Assembly (NCBI RefSeq): GCF_001553855.1
Contig: NZ_LQWV01000040.1
Span: 124,001 to 188,000, forward strand
DNA length: 64,000 nt
Direction of reading: 5' to 3'
DNA from: Streptococcus gordonii
GTDB lineage: Bacteria > Bacillota > Bacilli > Lactobacillales > Streptococcaceae
Shown here: piece after piece, positions 37,251 to 46,082 of the stretch
Position numbering within the stretch: position 1 is the stretch's first letter
Layout of the letters: each line of letters begins with the position of its first letter
Translations under genes and position numbers: made by a program
The notes under the pieces: model-generated
What the model was told of the DNA's origin: nothing
The model's input: the letters and a program-made list of their open reading frames with translations, nothing else
Databases searched by the model: none

Positions 37251-37841
37251 TTAACTCAAATTATTGTTAGCCATGATCTCATCAATGAATCCATAAGCAA
37301 GAGTTTCTTCAGCACTCATCCAATAATCACGTTCTGCATCAGCATGGATTTGCTCAACTGTTTTACCAGAATTATCAGCAAGAATTTGCTCTAAAGTTTT
37401 CCGAGTCTTCAGCAAATGTTCTGCAGCAATAGCCATATCCGTTTGCTGAGTACCACCACCAGTACCTCCCATTGGCTGGTGAATCATGTATTCAGCATTT
37501 GGAAGCATGAAACGTTTGCCTTTGGCACCGCTTGATGCGATGATGGTTCCCATGCTCGCCGCCATACCCATAACGATTGTTTGGACATCAGATTTAATAA
37601 AGTTCATGGTGTCAACAATAGCCAATCCTGCTGAGACTGAACCACCTGGTGTATTAACATAAAGGTAGATATCCTTGGTGCTATCTTGTGCATCCAAGAA
37701 AAGAAGCTGAGCAATGACTGAATTAGCCATGTTGTCCTCGACCGGTCCAGTCAACATAATAATACGATCTTTTAATAGACGTGAGTAAATATCATAAGAA
37801 CGTTCCCCACGGCTTGTTTGTTCAATAACTACAGGAATCAT
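37251..37841 (-). CDS. clpP: ATP-dependent Clp protease proteolytic subunit
   Basis: A 196-residue serine protease that forms the tetradecameric chamber of ClpXP/ClpEP/ClpCP. The catalytic triad is visible: Ser in GMAASMG (about 96), His in MIHQPMGG (about 121) and Asp in the DRDYWMSA region (about 172). Length is normal. Its promoter overlaps a CtsR repeat, so it is part of the heat-shock/protein-quality regulon. In naturally competent streptococci it also helps end competence. Confidence 0.97.
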   Translation of the reverse strand: MIPVVIEQTSRGERSYDIYSRLLKDRIIMLTGPVEDNMANSVIAQLLFLDAQDSTKDIYLYVNTPGGSVSAGLAIVDTMNFIKSDVQTIVMGMAASMGTIIASSGAKGKRFMLPNAEYMIHQPMGGTGGGTQQTDMAIAAEHLLKTRKTLEQILADNSGKTVEQIHADAERDYWMSAEETLAYGFIDEIMANNNLS

Positions 37842-37909
37842 AGTTTTCTCACTTTCTGTTAGTTGGATTTTCTATCAAATAGGAAATAGAATATTCAAAG
37901 GATGAATCC

Positions 37910-37939
37910 ATTATAACTCTTTGGTCAATAAAGGTCAAA
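37910..37939 (-). promoter_or_regulatory. clpP promoter with CtsR operator
   Basis: Minus strand TTGACC, 17 bp, TATAAT. On the plus strand GGTCAATAAAGGTCAAA (37923-37939) is one mismatch from the CtsR direct repeat RGTCAAANANRGTCAAA and covers the -35. Another GGTCAA half-site lies near 37964 on the minus strand. Confidence 0.85.
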
Positions 37940-38040
37940 TTTTTGAATCGATTAGGAAGTATATTGACCTTGAGAATCCTATTCTTCAAAACAACTCTAC
38001 TTTCCTATTCTTAGATTTCGGATCCGCCTTCAGCAAAACA

Positions 38041-38670
38041 TTATTTTGTTCCGAACAAGCGGTCTCCAGCATCTCCCAATCCTGGTACGATATAACCATG
38101 GTCATTTAGATGGTCATCCAAGGCAGCCGTGAAAATATCGACATCTGGGTGTGCTTCCTGCAAGGCCTTTACTCCTTCTGGTGCAGAAACTAAACATACA
38201 AATGTAATGTGGCTAGCACCACGTTTTTTGAGAGAATCCACAGCCAAGATCGCAGAACCACCTGTAGCTAGCATCGGATCGACAACGAAAATCTGGCGTT
38301 GGTCAATATCTTCTGGTAACTTCACTAAGTATTCAACTGGTTTCAAAGTCTCTTCATCACGGTACATTCCGATATGGCCGACCTTAGCTGCTGGAACCAA
38401 GCTTAGAAGTCCATCGACCATGCCAATACCCGCACGAAGAATAGGAACAATTGCTAATTTTTTCCCTGCAATCTGCTTTTGAATGGTTTTCGTAATCGGT
38501 GTTTCAATTTCTACATCTTCAAGTGGTAAATCGCGCAAGACCTCATATCCCATGAGCATTGCGATTTCATCAACTAATTCACGAAAAGCTTTGGTAGAGG
38601 TATCTGTACGACGCAAGATAGACAATTTATGCTGAATTAGTGGATGAGCGATAACTTCAAGTTTTCCCAT
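38041..38670 (-). CDS. upp: Uracil phosphoribosyltransferase
   Basis: A 209-residue salvage enzyme that makes UMP from uracil and PRPP. The PRPP site [12 protein letters not shown] (about 129) and the uracil-binding C-terminal [11 protein letters not shown] are present, and [11 protein letters not shown] lies near 79. The start [11 protein letters not shown] at 38670 fits the family; the open frame runs seven codons longer. An extended -10 promoter sits just upstream, close to the mgtA terminator. Confidence 0.96.
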
Positions 38671-38703
38671 GATTGGATTTCCTTCTTTCAATTTATTCTT
38701 CTT

Positions 38704-38712
38704 ATTATATCA
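38704..38712 (-). promoter_or_regulatory. Extended -10 promoter of upp
   Basis: TGATATAAT on the minus strand, 34 bp before the upp ATG. Confidence 0.55.
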
Positions 38713-38752
38713 AAAAAAGAGTGAAAAGGCTTGCCATAAGCAAACCTTTTCA
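38712..38752 (-). terminator. Terminator of mgtA
   Basis: Minus-strand stem TGAAAAGGTTTGC / GCAAGCCTTTTCA (one mismatch) with a 5-nt loop, followed by CTCTTTTTTT. Confidence 0.85.
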
Positions 38753-38767
38753 GAGATTTTCTTGGTT

Positions 38768-41428
38768 CTAAAGCCATTCCTTATAACGCTTGATATACAA
38801 GTGTTTAACAAAGGTTACACTAACCATGTAAAGCACAATAATCAATAGGAGGAAAAGGAAATATGCTCCATTGAGCGGAGCTGTTTTGAGAACAGACGCA
38901 AAAAGGCTGTATGGCAAGGAAGTAACAAAGAGAACAGCCGCCATGGTGGTAACAATGACAGACAAAGCAGGACGACTTTGCACAAAAGGCAGCTTAGGGG
39001 AGCGTAACATATAAATAACCATAGTCTGGGTCCACATAGACTCAATAAACCACCCTGTTTGGAAAAGAGTGATAAAGGTTGCCGCTTGCTCAGTACCAGC
39101 TTGATAACTACTTCCTGTTATCATAGGAACAATGATAAAGTAAAGGGCCAAGTAAGTCAAAACATCAAAAATGGATGAGATAGGCCCAATCCAAGCCATA
39201 AAGCGGGTAATAGAGTTAGCAGACCAAATCCGTGGTTTCTTAAGAAATTCACTGTCAACGTTATCGAAAGGCAAAGCTATACAGGACAGATCATAAACCA
39301 GATTAAGAACAATCAGATGAACTGGTGCCATAGGCAGAAAAGGTAAAAAGATGCTGGCAAAGAGGAGAGAAAAGATATTCCCAAAATTGGAACTGACCGT
39401 CATCTTAATGTACTTAGTCATGTTGGCATAGACCTTGCGTCCCTCTACCAACCCTTTCTCCAGAACCATGAGGTCCTTATCCAGCAGAATGACATCTGCC
39501 GTTTCCTTGGCTATATCGACAGCTGTATCAACAGAAATCCCAACATCTGCTACTTTCATCGAAGGAGCATCATTGATGCCATCGCCCATGTAGCCAACCT
39601 TGTGTCCATTGGCTTTGAGTTGAAGGATGATCCGGGCTTTTTGGTCAGGAGAGAGCTTGGCAAAGACCGTTGTATTCTCTACCGCTTGGCTCAATTCCTC
39701 ATCTGATAAAGCATCTACCTCTACGCCTAGCAAGATATTTTCTACATCAAGGCCAACCTTTTCACAGACTGCCTGAGTAACCTTTTCATTATCGCCGGTC
39801 AAAATCTTAGTGGCAACACCGTACTCAGCCAAGGTTTCAATAGCTGGAGCCGCAGATGACTTAGGCGGATCCAGAAAGGCCAGGTAGCCCGTCAAAATCA
39901 TATCAGACTCATCCTTGACCTCATAGTCATAATCTTCTTCTAGGTCTGACTTGTAGCTAACACCAAGCACGCGCAATCCTTGCTCATTGAGTTGAGCCAC
40001 TTCCGCAAGGATTTCCTGACGAATTTCCTCAGTCAGTTCCGTAATCCGATTCTTGTATTCCACATAACTAGAGATCGCCAGCATTTCCTCCAAGGCACCC
40101 TTGGTCACCATGCTGATAACATCTTCATCATCCTTGACAATGACACTCATGCGACGGCGTTCAAAGTCAAAGGGCAGTTCATCAATTTTCTTAAAGGTTT
40201 GGTCTAAGTCACGAACAAGCTCATGCTTTTCTGCTTCTTTCTCTGTCCGATTGATAATGGCCCGATCCATGAGATTTTTAAGGCCCGTTTGGTAATAGGA
40301 ATTGAGAAAAGCGCGACGAAGCACTGCCAAATCTAAATCACCATGAATATCCAGAGGGTATTCCAAGACAATCTCGTCTTGGGTCAGTGTACCCGTCTTA
40401 TCCGTACAGAGGATATCAATAGCTCCTAGATCTTGAATAGCATTCAATTTTTTGATCACGACCTTTTCCTGAGCCATGATAATAGAACCTTTAGCCAAGC
40501 TCGCTGTGATAATCATCGGTAGCATTTCTGGAGTCAAGCCAACCCCAACGCTGAGAGCAAATACCCCTGCTTCCAACCAGTCTCCATCTGTCAGACCATT
40601 GATGAAGAAAACCACTGGCACCATGACGAGCATCAGGCGAATCAAAAGCCAAGAAATGCTATTCATATCACGCTCAAAAGAGGTTGGCTCATCGTAGGTG
40701 TTAAGCGTCTGTTCAATGGCTCCCATCATGGTCTCGTCACCAACCACCAGCACCAGAGCTGTTGCTCTTCCGGAAATAACGTTGGTTCCCATGAAAGCCA
40801 GCGACTCTGTTTCTAAAAGGCTATCAAGATTTTGCCCATCTGCCTTAGACAAACATACCTTTTCTACTGCATCGCTCTCCCCTGTCAGGCCAGACTGCTG
40901 AACGAAAAAATCTCGCGATTCCAGCAACAAGACATCTGCAGGTATCATGTCTCCAGCACTAAGCTTGATGATATCTCCTACAACCAGCTCATCAATGGGA
41001 AGTTCTTGTTCTACTCCTTCTCTGATGACTGTAGCCGTGTTGACAATCAGCCGAGATAGATTACTAGCAGCTCGGTCACTCCGCAATTCCTGAATAAAAC
41101 GAATACCTCCAGAAATCAAGACCAGAACGACAATGATGATGGAAGTTGTCGGATCTTCCTCTCCGGGCTTAGCCAGCCAGACATTGGTCACTAAGGACAC
41201 CAGAGCAATTACTAGTAATATAACCGTAAAGGGGTTGATAATAGATTCGTAAATTTTCTTTAGAATAGAGTCTTCCTGACCCTTTGTGATGATATTTTCC
41301 CCATAGAGGTCACGATTTTCTTCGATCTGCTCTTCTGTCAGGCCACGAAAGGCGGTCTTGTAGAAGGCCAAGGTTTCTTGCACAGGAAGCTGCAAAGCAG
41401 CAACTAATCTTTCTTTTACTGTTTTCAT
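38768..41428 (-). CDS. mgtA: Magnesium-importing P-type ATPase
   Basis: An 886-residue P3B ATPase that imports Mg2+. Motifs: LTGESDAVEK (actuator), CTDKTGTLTQDE (phosphorylation, about 350), MGDGINDAPSMKVADVG (hinge). The nucleotide domain and the ten-helix layout match MgtA/MgtB, with M4 VGLTPEMLPMII, which is characteristic. The start MKTVKERLVA follows AAAGGAG; codons upstream of it are part of the leader. The leader has an M-box riboswitch, a terminator and an additional small ORF. It is separate from corA (22 kb away). Confidence 0.95.
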   Translation of the reverse strand: MKTVKERLVAALQLPVQETLAFYKTAFRGLTEEQIEENRDLYGENIITKGQEDSILKKIYESIINPFTVILLVIALVSLVTNVWLAKPGEEDPTTSIIIVVLVLISGGIRFIQELRSDRAASNLSRLIVNTATVIREGVEQELPIDELVVGDIIKLSAGDMIPADVLLLESRDFFVQQSGLTGESDAVEKVCLSKADGQNLDSLLETESLAFMGTNVISGRATALVLVVGDETMMGAIEQTLNTYDEPTSFERDMNSISWLLIRLMLVMVPVVFFINGLTDGDWLEAGVFALSVGVGLTPEMLPMIITASLAKGSIIMAQEKVVIKKLNAIQDLGAIDILCTDKTGTLTQDEIVLEYPLDIHGDLDLAVLRRAFLNSYYQTGLKNLMDRAIINRTEKEAEKHELVRDLDQTFKKIDELPFDFERRRMSVIVKDDEDVISMVTKGALEEMLAISSYVEYKNRITELTEEIRQEILAEVAQLNEQGLRVLGVSYKSDLEEDYDYEVKDESDMILTGYLAFLDPPKSSAAPAIETLAEYGVATKILTGDNEKVTQAVCEKVGLDVENILLGVEVDALSDEELSQAVENTTVFAKLSPDQKARIILQLKANGHKVGYMGDGINDAPSMKVADVGISVDTAVDIAKETADVILLDKDLMVLEKGLVEGRKVYANMTKYIKMTVSSNFGNIFSLLFASIFLPFLPMAPVHLIVLNLVYDLSCIALPFDNVDSEFLKKPRIWSANSITRFMAWIGPISSIFDVLTYLALYFIIVPMITGSSYQAGTEQAATFITLFQTGWFIESMWTQTMVIYMLRSPKLPFVQSRPALSVIVTTMAAVLFVTSLPYSLFASVLKTAPLNGAYFLFLLLIIVLYMVSVTFVKHLYIKRYKEWL

Positions 41429-41481
41429 TGGTTTCTCCTTTATGTATGAATAATCAAGTTCATACACAGAGACCAATCACT

Positions 41482-41553
41482 TTATAAGGACCGAACGACA
41501 CAAATCAGCGATTGGCTGTGTATGTGCGGTTCCGGATGATCGTCAATTTGCAT
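41482..41553 (-). CDS. Candidate 23-residue regulatory leader peptide before mgtA
   Basis: A 23-codon ORF begins ATG at 41553, 7 nt after a perfect AGGAG, and ends TAA at 41482, 53 bp before mgtA. The peptide starts MQIDDHPEPHIH and then has SQSLICVVRSL. The acidic and proline-rich beginning resembles the ribosome-destabilising start of the Salmonella mgtL and mgtP leaders. The RNA around it can pair in more than one way (ACACAGCCAATC with GATTGG...CTGTGT downstream, and GTATGAA / TTCATAC right before the mgtA ribosome site). Its function is inference. Confidence 0.55.
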   Translation of the reverse strand: MQIDDHPEPHIHSQSLICVVRSL

Positions 41554-41620
41554 CGCGTGTCTCCTTTCTTTTGCTTAAGTAGCAGGCAATCAACTATTTG
41601 TATACTTGAAAAATTTTCAA

Positions 41621-41653
41621 CAAAAAGAATACCCCGCCAATTCTCGGCAGGGT
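41621..41653 (-). terminator. M-box-controlled terminator
   Basis: Minus-strand stem ACCCTGCC / GGCGGGGT with a 7-nt loop, followed by ATTCTTTTTG. It lies between the M-box and the leader-peptide ORF. Confidence 0.75.
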
Positions 41654-41659
41654 TGTTTG

Positions 41660-41854
41660 CATGTCAGGTTATTCGCCTCATTGTTTTAAACACAGATAAA
41701 GCAAGTATTTACCGTTCAAGCTTTAACTCCATAAGGCAATGAAATGAGCATAGTCTTGACCTTGGCGATCAGGACTGTTGACCAACGAGTAGTGTCTCCA
41801 CTGCTTTGCGGTAGTCATCCGTATCCTTATGGTAGCCTCACCTACCGATTTTCC
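41660..41854 (-). ncRNA. M-box (Mg2+) riboswitch
   Basis: The leader contains GTAGGTGAGGCTAC (about 41832-41845 region, with GGTGAGGCT at 41834-41842) and TTGGTCAACAGT (GGTCAACAG at 41775-41783), the two most conserved elements of the ykoK/M-box class, in the right order and spacing. M-box RNAs fold with Mg2+ and then favour termination. Borders are approximate. Confidence 0.9.
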
Positions 41855-41860
41855 ATTCTT

Positions 41861-41889
41861 ACTATACTCCTCTTTGAAAGGATTGTCAA
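41861..41889 (-). promoter_or_regulatory. Promoter of the mgtA transcript
   Basis: Minus strand TTGACA, 17 bp, TATAGT. Predicted start near 41854, giving a leader of about 425 nt before mgtA. Confidence 0.75.
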
Positions 41890-41939
41890 TAAAGAAATCA
41901 CTAATTTAAAAATTTTTTGCAAACCTATGCTAAAACCGA

Positions 41940-43106
41940 CTACTTAGGCAAAACAGCTCCAATACGTTTACAAATTTCTACAACCATATCCTTTGGTGCT
42001 GCTGCATTCAGTCGAGCATGGCTCTTTCCTTCTTGACCAAAGTCGCTTCCCCTATTCAGGACAACCTTAGCCTCTTCTCGCAGCAACTGGAAGAGTTGAT
42101 CATCCGTCAGACCATAATCTGAAAAGTCCAACCAAATTAGATAGGTTCCTTGTGGCTTCATAACCCTCAAGCATGGTGCCTCTTTGGCAAAATAATCAAC
42201 CACAAAATCGATATTTTCCTCCAAGACTGTCTTAAGTTCTGTCAACCAGGATTTACCATAACGGTAAGCAGCTTCTGTTGCTACAAAACCAAGGCCTGAA
42301 ATTTCATGTTGGTTGTTAGCCAGTTGGCGCTTTTTAAACTGATGGCGCAGGCTAGGATTCTCAATCACAGCATAGGAATTTTTAGTTCCAGCAATATTAA
42401 AGGTCTTAGTTGCACTGGATAAAATCAGGCTAAAGTCCTTAAAGTCAGGAGAAACAGTATTGAAAGACTGATGTTCATGGCCAAACAGCGTCAAGTCTTG
42501 GTGGATTTCATCTGAGACCACGAGGACGCCGTACTTTTGACAGAGGCGACCAATTTTTTCTAACACTTCCCGTTCCCAAACTCGCCCTCCGGGATTATGA
42601 GGATTACAGAGAACATAAATCTTGACTTCATTATCTACTATATCCCGCTCCAGTTGTTCAAAATCAATCTGAAAGAGGCTATCTTGCTCTATCAAAGAGT
42701 TGGTAATCAGTCGACGATTATTGAGCTTGATAGAGCGAGCAAAAGGTGGGTAAACAGGAGTGTTGATTAGAACGGCATCACCTTCCTTAGTAAAGGCTTG
42801 GATAGCCGTTGAAATAGCAGGGACAACTCCTTCGATAAATACCAAGGCATCCCTATCAAAAGCGTAGCCATGCTCATCCCGTTCCCAATCTAGCACAGCC
42901 TTAATCAACTCCTCACTAGCATAGGTATAGCCATAGACTAAGTGATCTGCGTAATCATGAACAGCCTGTTGAATTTCAGGCAGGACTTCAAAATCCATAT
43001 CTGCAATCCAGGCGGGAAGAACATTCCTATCCTCTTCAGCTTCTTTCCATTTATAGGTATGATGGCCAAAACGATTAGGGGCTGTTTCAAAATTATATTT
43101 TCCCAT
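41940..43106 (-). CDS. patB: PLP-dependent C-S lyase (PatB/MalY type)
   Basis: A 388-residue fold-type I PLP enzyme. The Schiff-base lysine lies in SSATKTFNIAGTK (about 233) and NPHNPGG near 168 is a PLP-phosphate block. MalY/PatB enzymes cleave cystathionine or cysteine to give pyruvate, ammonia and homocysteine or H2S; oral streptococci make H2S this way. It begins 1 bp after the upstream trans-sulfuration gene and must be cotranscribed with it under the MET-box. Confidence 0.9.
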   Translation of the reverse strand: MGKYNFETAPNRFGHHTYKWKEAEEDRNVLPAWIADMDFEVLPEIQQAVHDYADHLVYGYTYASEELIKAVLDWERDEHGYAFDRDALVFIEGVVPAISTAIQAFTKEGDAVLINTPVYPPFARSIKLNNRRLITNSLIEQDSLFQIDFEQLERDIVDNEVKIYVLCNPHNPGGRVWEREVLEKIGRLCQKYGVLVVSDEIHQDLTLFGHEHQSFNTVSPDFKDFSLILSSATKTFNIAGTKNSYAVIENPSLRHQFKKRQLANNQHEISGLGFVATEAAYRYGKSWLTELKTVLEENIDFVVDYFAKEAPCLRVMKPQGTYLIWLDFSDYGLTDDQLFQLLREEAKVVLNRGSDFGQEGKSHARLNAAAPKDMVVEICKRIGAVLPK

Positions 43107-43107
43107 A

Positions 43108-44202
43108 CTAGTCCTCCAAGGCAGCTCGTAAATCAGCCACTAAATCTCGGCTGTCCTCAATCCCAATTGACAGGCGTAGCAAATCATCTGTCAATCCATA
43201 GGAATGACGTACTTCAGCTGGAATATCTGCGTGGGTTTGGGTCGTAGGATAGGTAATCAAGCTCTCCACTCCACCCAAACTTTCCGCAAAAGTGAAGACT
43301 TTAAGACTATTTAGAAGATGAGGGATCTTTTCTTCATCTCCAATCTTGAAGGAGATCATACCACCCTTACCTGGATAGAGAACCTCTTTTACTGCAGGAG
43401 ATTTCTTCAGAAAAGCAACCACTTCCTGGGCATTCTGAGTAGATCGCTCCATGCGGAGAGCTAGTGTCTTGAGACCACGCAAAAGTAGATAACTGTCAAA
43501 TGGAGAAAGGACTGCACCAGTTGTGTTCAAATTATAGAAAAGCTTATCATAGATATCCGCGTCATTGGTCATAACGGCTCCAGCCAAGACATCATTGTGC
43601 CCGCCTAGATACTTGGTCGCAGAGTGCAGGACAATATCAACACCATCTTCCAGCGGTCTTTGGTAAATGGGACTGTAAAAAGTATTGTCTACTATTACTC
43701 TTGCACCTCTTGCATGAGCCACTTGAGAAATGCGAGCAATGTCAAACTCCACCATAAGAGGATTGGTTGGTGTCTCGATATAGATAATATCTATATCTTC
43801 TGTCAGATTGTACAGAAGCTCTTCTTCCGTATTGGCATAGGTAAAGGTGAATCGGCCTTCTGCTTCAGCTTGGGCAAACCAGCGGAAAGAGCCACCATAG
43901 AGATCTCGAACAGCCAAAACTTTACTTCCGACTGGAAAAGCACTAAAGGCCAGCACAATAGCCGACATACCAGAACTAGTTGCTAGAGCATAATCAGCAC
44001 TTTCGATAGCAGCTAGAGTCTCCTCAAGGCTAACACGTGTTGGATTCTTGGTCCGAGTGTAGTCATAACCAGTTGATTGACCAAACTCAGGGTGCTGGTA
44101 GGTCGTTGAAAAATGCAGGGGTGTTGTTAAGGCACCAGTTGTTGCATCCGTTTTGACCCCAGCTTGGGCCAGTATGGTATTCAAGTTTAATGCTTGACTC
44201 AT
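43108..44202 (-). CDS. metB: Cystathionine gamma-synthase/beta-lyase family enzyme
   Basis: A 364-residue Cys/Met-metabolism PLP enzyme. The PLP lysine is in HSATKYLGGHNDVLAG (about 195), with YTRTKNPTR near 47 and SSGMSAIV near 77. Members include cystathionine gamma-synthase, gamma-lyase and beta-lyase; these cannot be separated by sight, so the symbol is provisional. GAGGAA precedes the ATG. It heads a two-gene operon with patB, and a MET-box lies upstream. Confidence 0.88.
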   Translation of the reverse strand: MSQALNLNTILAQAGVKTDATTGALTTPLHFSTTYQHPEFGQSTGYDYTRTKNPTRVSLEETLAAIESADYALATSSGMSAIVLAFSAFPVGSKVLAVRDLYGGSFRWFAQAEAEGRFTFTYANTEEELLYNLTEDIDIIYIETPTNPLMVEFDIARISQVAHARGARVIVDNTFYSPIYQRPLEDGVDIVLHSATKYLGGHNDVLAGAVMTNDADIYDKLFYNLNTTGAVLSPFDSYLLLRGLKTLALRMERSTQNAQEVVAFLKKSPAVKEVLYPGKGGMISFKIGDEEKIPHLLNSLKVFTFAESLGGVESLITYPTTQTHADIPAEVRHSYGLTDDLLRLSIGIEDSRDLVADLRAALED

Positions 44203-44236
44203 TTCTTATTCCTCACAATCTCGTAAATCTTATTCT

Positions 44237-44245
44237 ATTGTAACA
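44237..44245 (-). promoter_or_regulatory. Extended -10 promoter of metB-patB
   Basis: TGTTACAAT (TG-N-TACAAT) on the minus strand; predicted start near 44230. No strong -35 is seen, in keeping with an activated promoter. Confidence 0.55.
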
Positions 44246-44286
44246 TCTTGCGAAAGTTCTGCGCTTTGTTCTTTTCAAGAGCTAGA

Positions 44287-44303
44287 TATAGTCTGAAACT
44301 ATA
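44287..44303. promoter_or_regulatory. MET-box (MtaR/MetR-type operator)
   Basis: TATAGTCTGAAACTATA is one mismatch from the streptococcal MET-box TATAGTTTNAAACTATA. It is centred about 65 bp upstream of the predicted metB start, the normal place for a LysR-type activator. Confidence 0.8.
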
Positions 44304-44332
44304 TAAAAACCCCGACCTTCAAATAGCCGGGG
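44303..44332 (-). terminator. Terminator of the flippase gene
   Basis: Minus-strand CCCCG / CGGGG stem followed by TTTTTATA. It abuts the MET-box. Confidence 0.75.
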
Positions 44333-44353
44333 CAAATACTTATGAATTAACAT

Positions 44354-45985
44354 TTAAGAAATATGGAATTTCCTTCTCAAACTGCTTGCTTTGGCCTCTC
44401 CTACGAAGCGATCAAGCAAACGAACACGCAAGGCCAAGCCACCATAAACTGCAATACCAACTCCACCAATTAGAACCAAATAAATCATACTTGAGACACG
44501 TCCAGCTGGATGGAAAAAGAAACCAAGAAGCAAATCAGCTAATGCAATGACAACTATCATTAAAAGCGTTAAAATACAAGTCAGTAAACTACGTTTGATC
44601 AAGTTTTGAGGATTGAGTCCTGTGATATCACGAATTTCACGATACATAAAGACGATTGGAACAATCAGACCAATTGTCGTTGAGAGCAGAGGCCCGTAAG
44701 CTCTGAATAGCCAAATCAGAGGAATTTGTAAAATCAACTTTACCACAACACCGTATAAGAAATAAACAATGGCCTTACGGTTTTGGAAGAGGGCTTGGAT
44801 CATGGGAGCTAGCACTGTATAAAAGCTCAAAATAATTGTCTGTATAAGAGCAAATACAAAAAGTCCCAAAGCAAGTTTATCTGGCTGACCATAAAAGACC
44901 GTATAGAGAGGCCGAGCAACCAGAACGGCACCAATCGTTGCAGGTAAGATAAACAAAAGCAACATGGTTAGGTTGTCCTGAATCAAACGAGCAGCAGCCT
45001 TAAAATCTCCCTTGACATAATTCTCTGTCAGAAGCGGAATCCCAACCCCACCAATAGAAGTCGCTACAGCAATCAAAATCATAGTTATTTTATTGGGATT
45101 AGCCGAGAAGTAACTAAACATGACTAAGAGCTGGGTATTAGTGTAATCCGTAAACCAACTCATTACATGGATGAAGGTCATCTGGTCAATAATTTGGAAG
45201 AGCTGGATAGCCGATCCAGTGATAATAAAAGGAATGGCTTCACGAATTGTATCCCAAAGCAATGCTCTGGTATCAATACTGCTTCCGCTTGGTGATTTTT
45301 TGAAGATTGCTTGGAGCATATTTTCCTTAGAAAGGAAATAAGCCAAAACTCCTACACTGGCAATCATCCCAATAAAAGCTGCAAATGTTGACTGGGTGAC
45401 AGCAGAAACATAATTTTTTGATCCGAAATTCATGATAAAGAAGGTCGCAAGAAGCATCCAAATAATCCGAATCAACTGCTCTGCCACTTGACTGATTGCA
45501 TAAGGTTTTAAATTGTTAAAGCCTTGGAAAAATCCTCGGATAACACTCATAGAAGGGAAAATCAGCACCGCCCATGAGAGACTTTGCATGATTGGAATCA
45601 AATCTTTCCCGCCACCAGATAAACTAGCAAAGAGAGGAGATAGAAGATACATGATTACTCCAAAAACAGCACCAAGAAATAACATGAACTTGAGAAATTC
45701 TCTGATTAGGGTAAAACTATGCTCCCTTTGATCAATCGTATTGTATTTAGCCACTTGCTTGGCTACAGCAACTGGAATTCCAGCTGTTGAAATCAGCAAA
45801 AACCAAGCGTAAATGTTGTAGCCCATAGTGAAAAGACCATTAGCCTCCGCACCATGCTTGCCCATCCAAATATACCAAGGAATAATATAAATAGCCCCCA
45901 AAAGACGGCTAATAAAGTTTCCAGCAGTCAGCCAGGCAGTTCCTCGCAGCATCTGCTGTTGCTGACTTGTCGTTTCTTGACTCAT
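44354..45985 (-). CDS. murJ: MATE/MVF-family flippase (YtgP/MurJ type)
   Basis: A 543-residue membrane protein with about 14 helices. The opening RGTAWLTAGNFISRLLGAIY and GLFTMGYNIYAWFLLISTAGIPVA are typical of the YtgP/MurJ lipid II flippases and related polysaccharide transporters (MOP superfamily). The start MSQETTSQQQQ at 45985 is chosen for the GAGG upstream; five further codons are open. It diverges from murE, the same pairing as in S. pneumoniae, where both serve peptidoglycan precursor supply. Confidence 0.88.
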   Translation of the reverse strand: MSQETTSQQQQMLRGTAWLTAGNFISRLLGAIYIIPWYIWMGKHGAEANGLFTMGYNIYAWFLLISTAGIPVAVAKQVAKYNTIDQREHSFTLIREFLKFMLFLGAVFGVIMYLLSPLFASLSGGGKDLIPIMQSLSWAVLIFPSMSVIRGFFQGFNNLKPYAISQVAEQLIRIIWMLLATFFIMNFGSKNYVSAVTQSTFAAFIGMIASVGVLAYFLSKENMLQAIFKKSPSGSSIDTRALLWDTIREAIPFIITGSAIQLFQIIDQMTFIHVMSWFTDYTNTQLLVMFSYFSANPNKITMILIAVATSIGGVGIPLLTENYVKGDFKAAARLIQDNLTMLLLFILPATIGAVLVARPLYTVFYGQPDKLALGLFVFALIQTIILSFYTVLAPMIQALFQNRKAIVYFLYGVVVKLILQIPLIWLFRAYGPLLSTTIGLIVPIVFMYREIRDITGLNPQNLIKRSLLTCILTLLMIVVIALADLLLGFFFHPAGRVSSMIYLVLIGGVGIAVYGGLALRVRLLDRFVGEAKASSLRRKFHIS

Positions 45986-46047
45986 ACGATCAAACCTCAT
46001 CTTATCATTTAATAGCTTTTATCTTATTATAAACTTTTCCTTTCCTC

Positions 46048-46076
46048 TTGTAAAACCCAGCCATTAAGTTTACAAT
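46048..46076 (+). promoter_or_regulatory. Promoter of murE; predicted leaderless
   Basis: TTGTAA, 17 bp, TACAAT, with 6 bp between the -10 and the ATG at 46083. No Shine-Dalgarno site lies in front of the start. Confidence 0.65.
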
Positions 46077-46082
46077 AAGATT

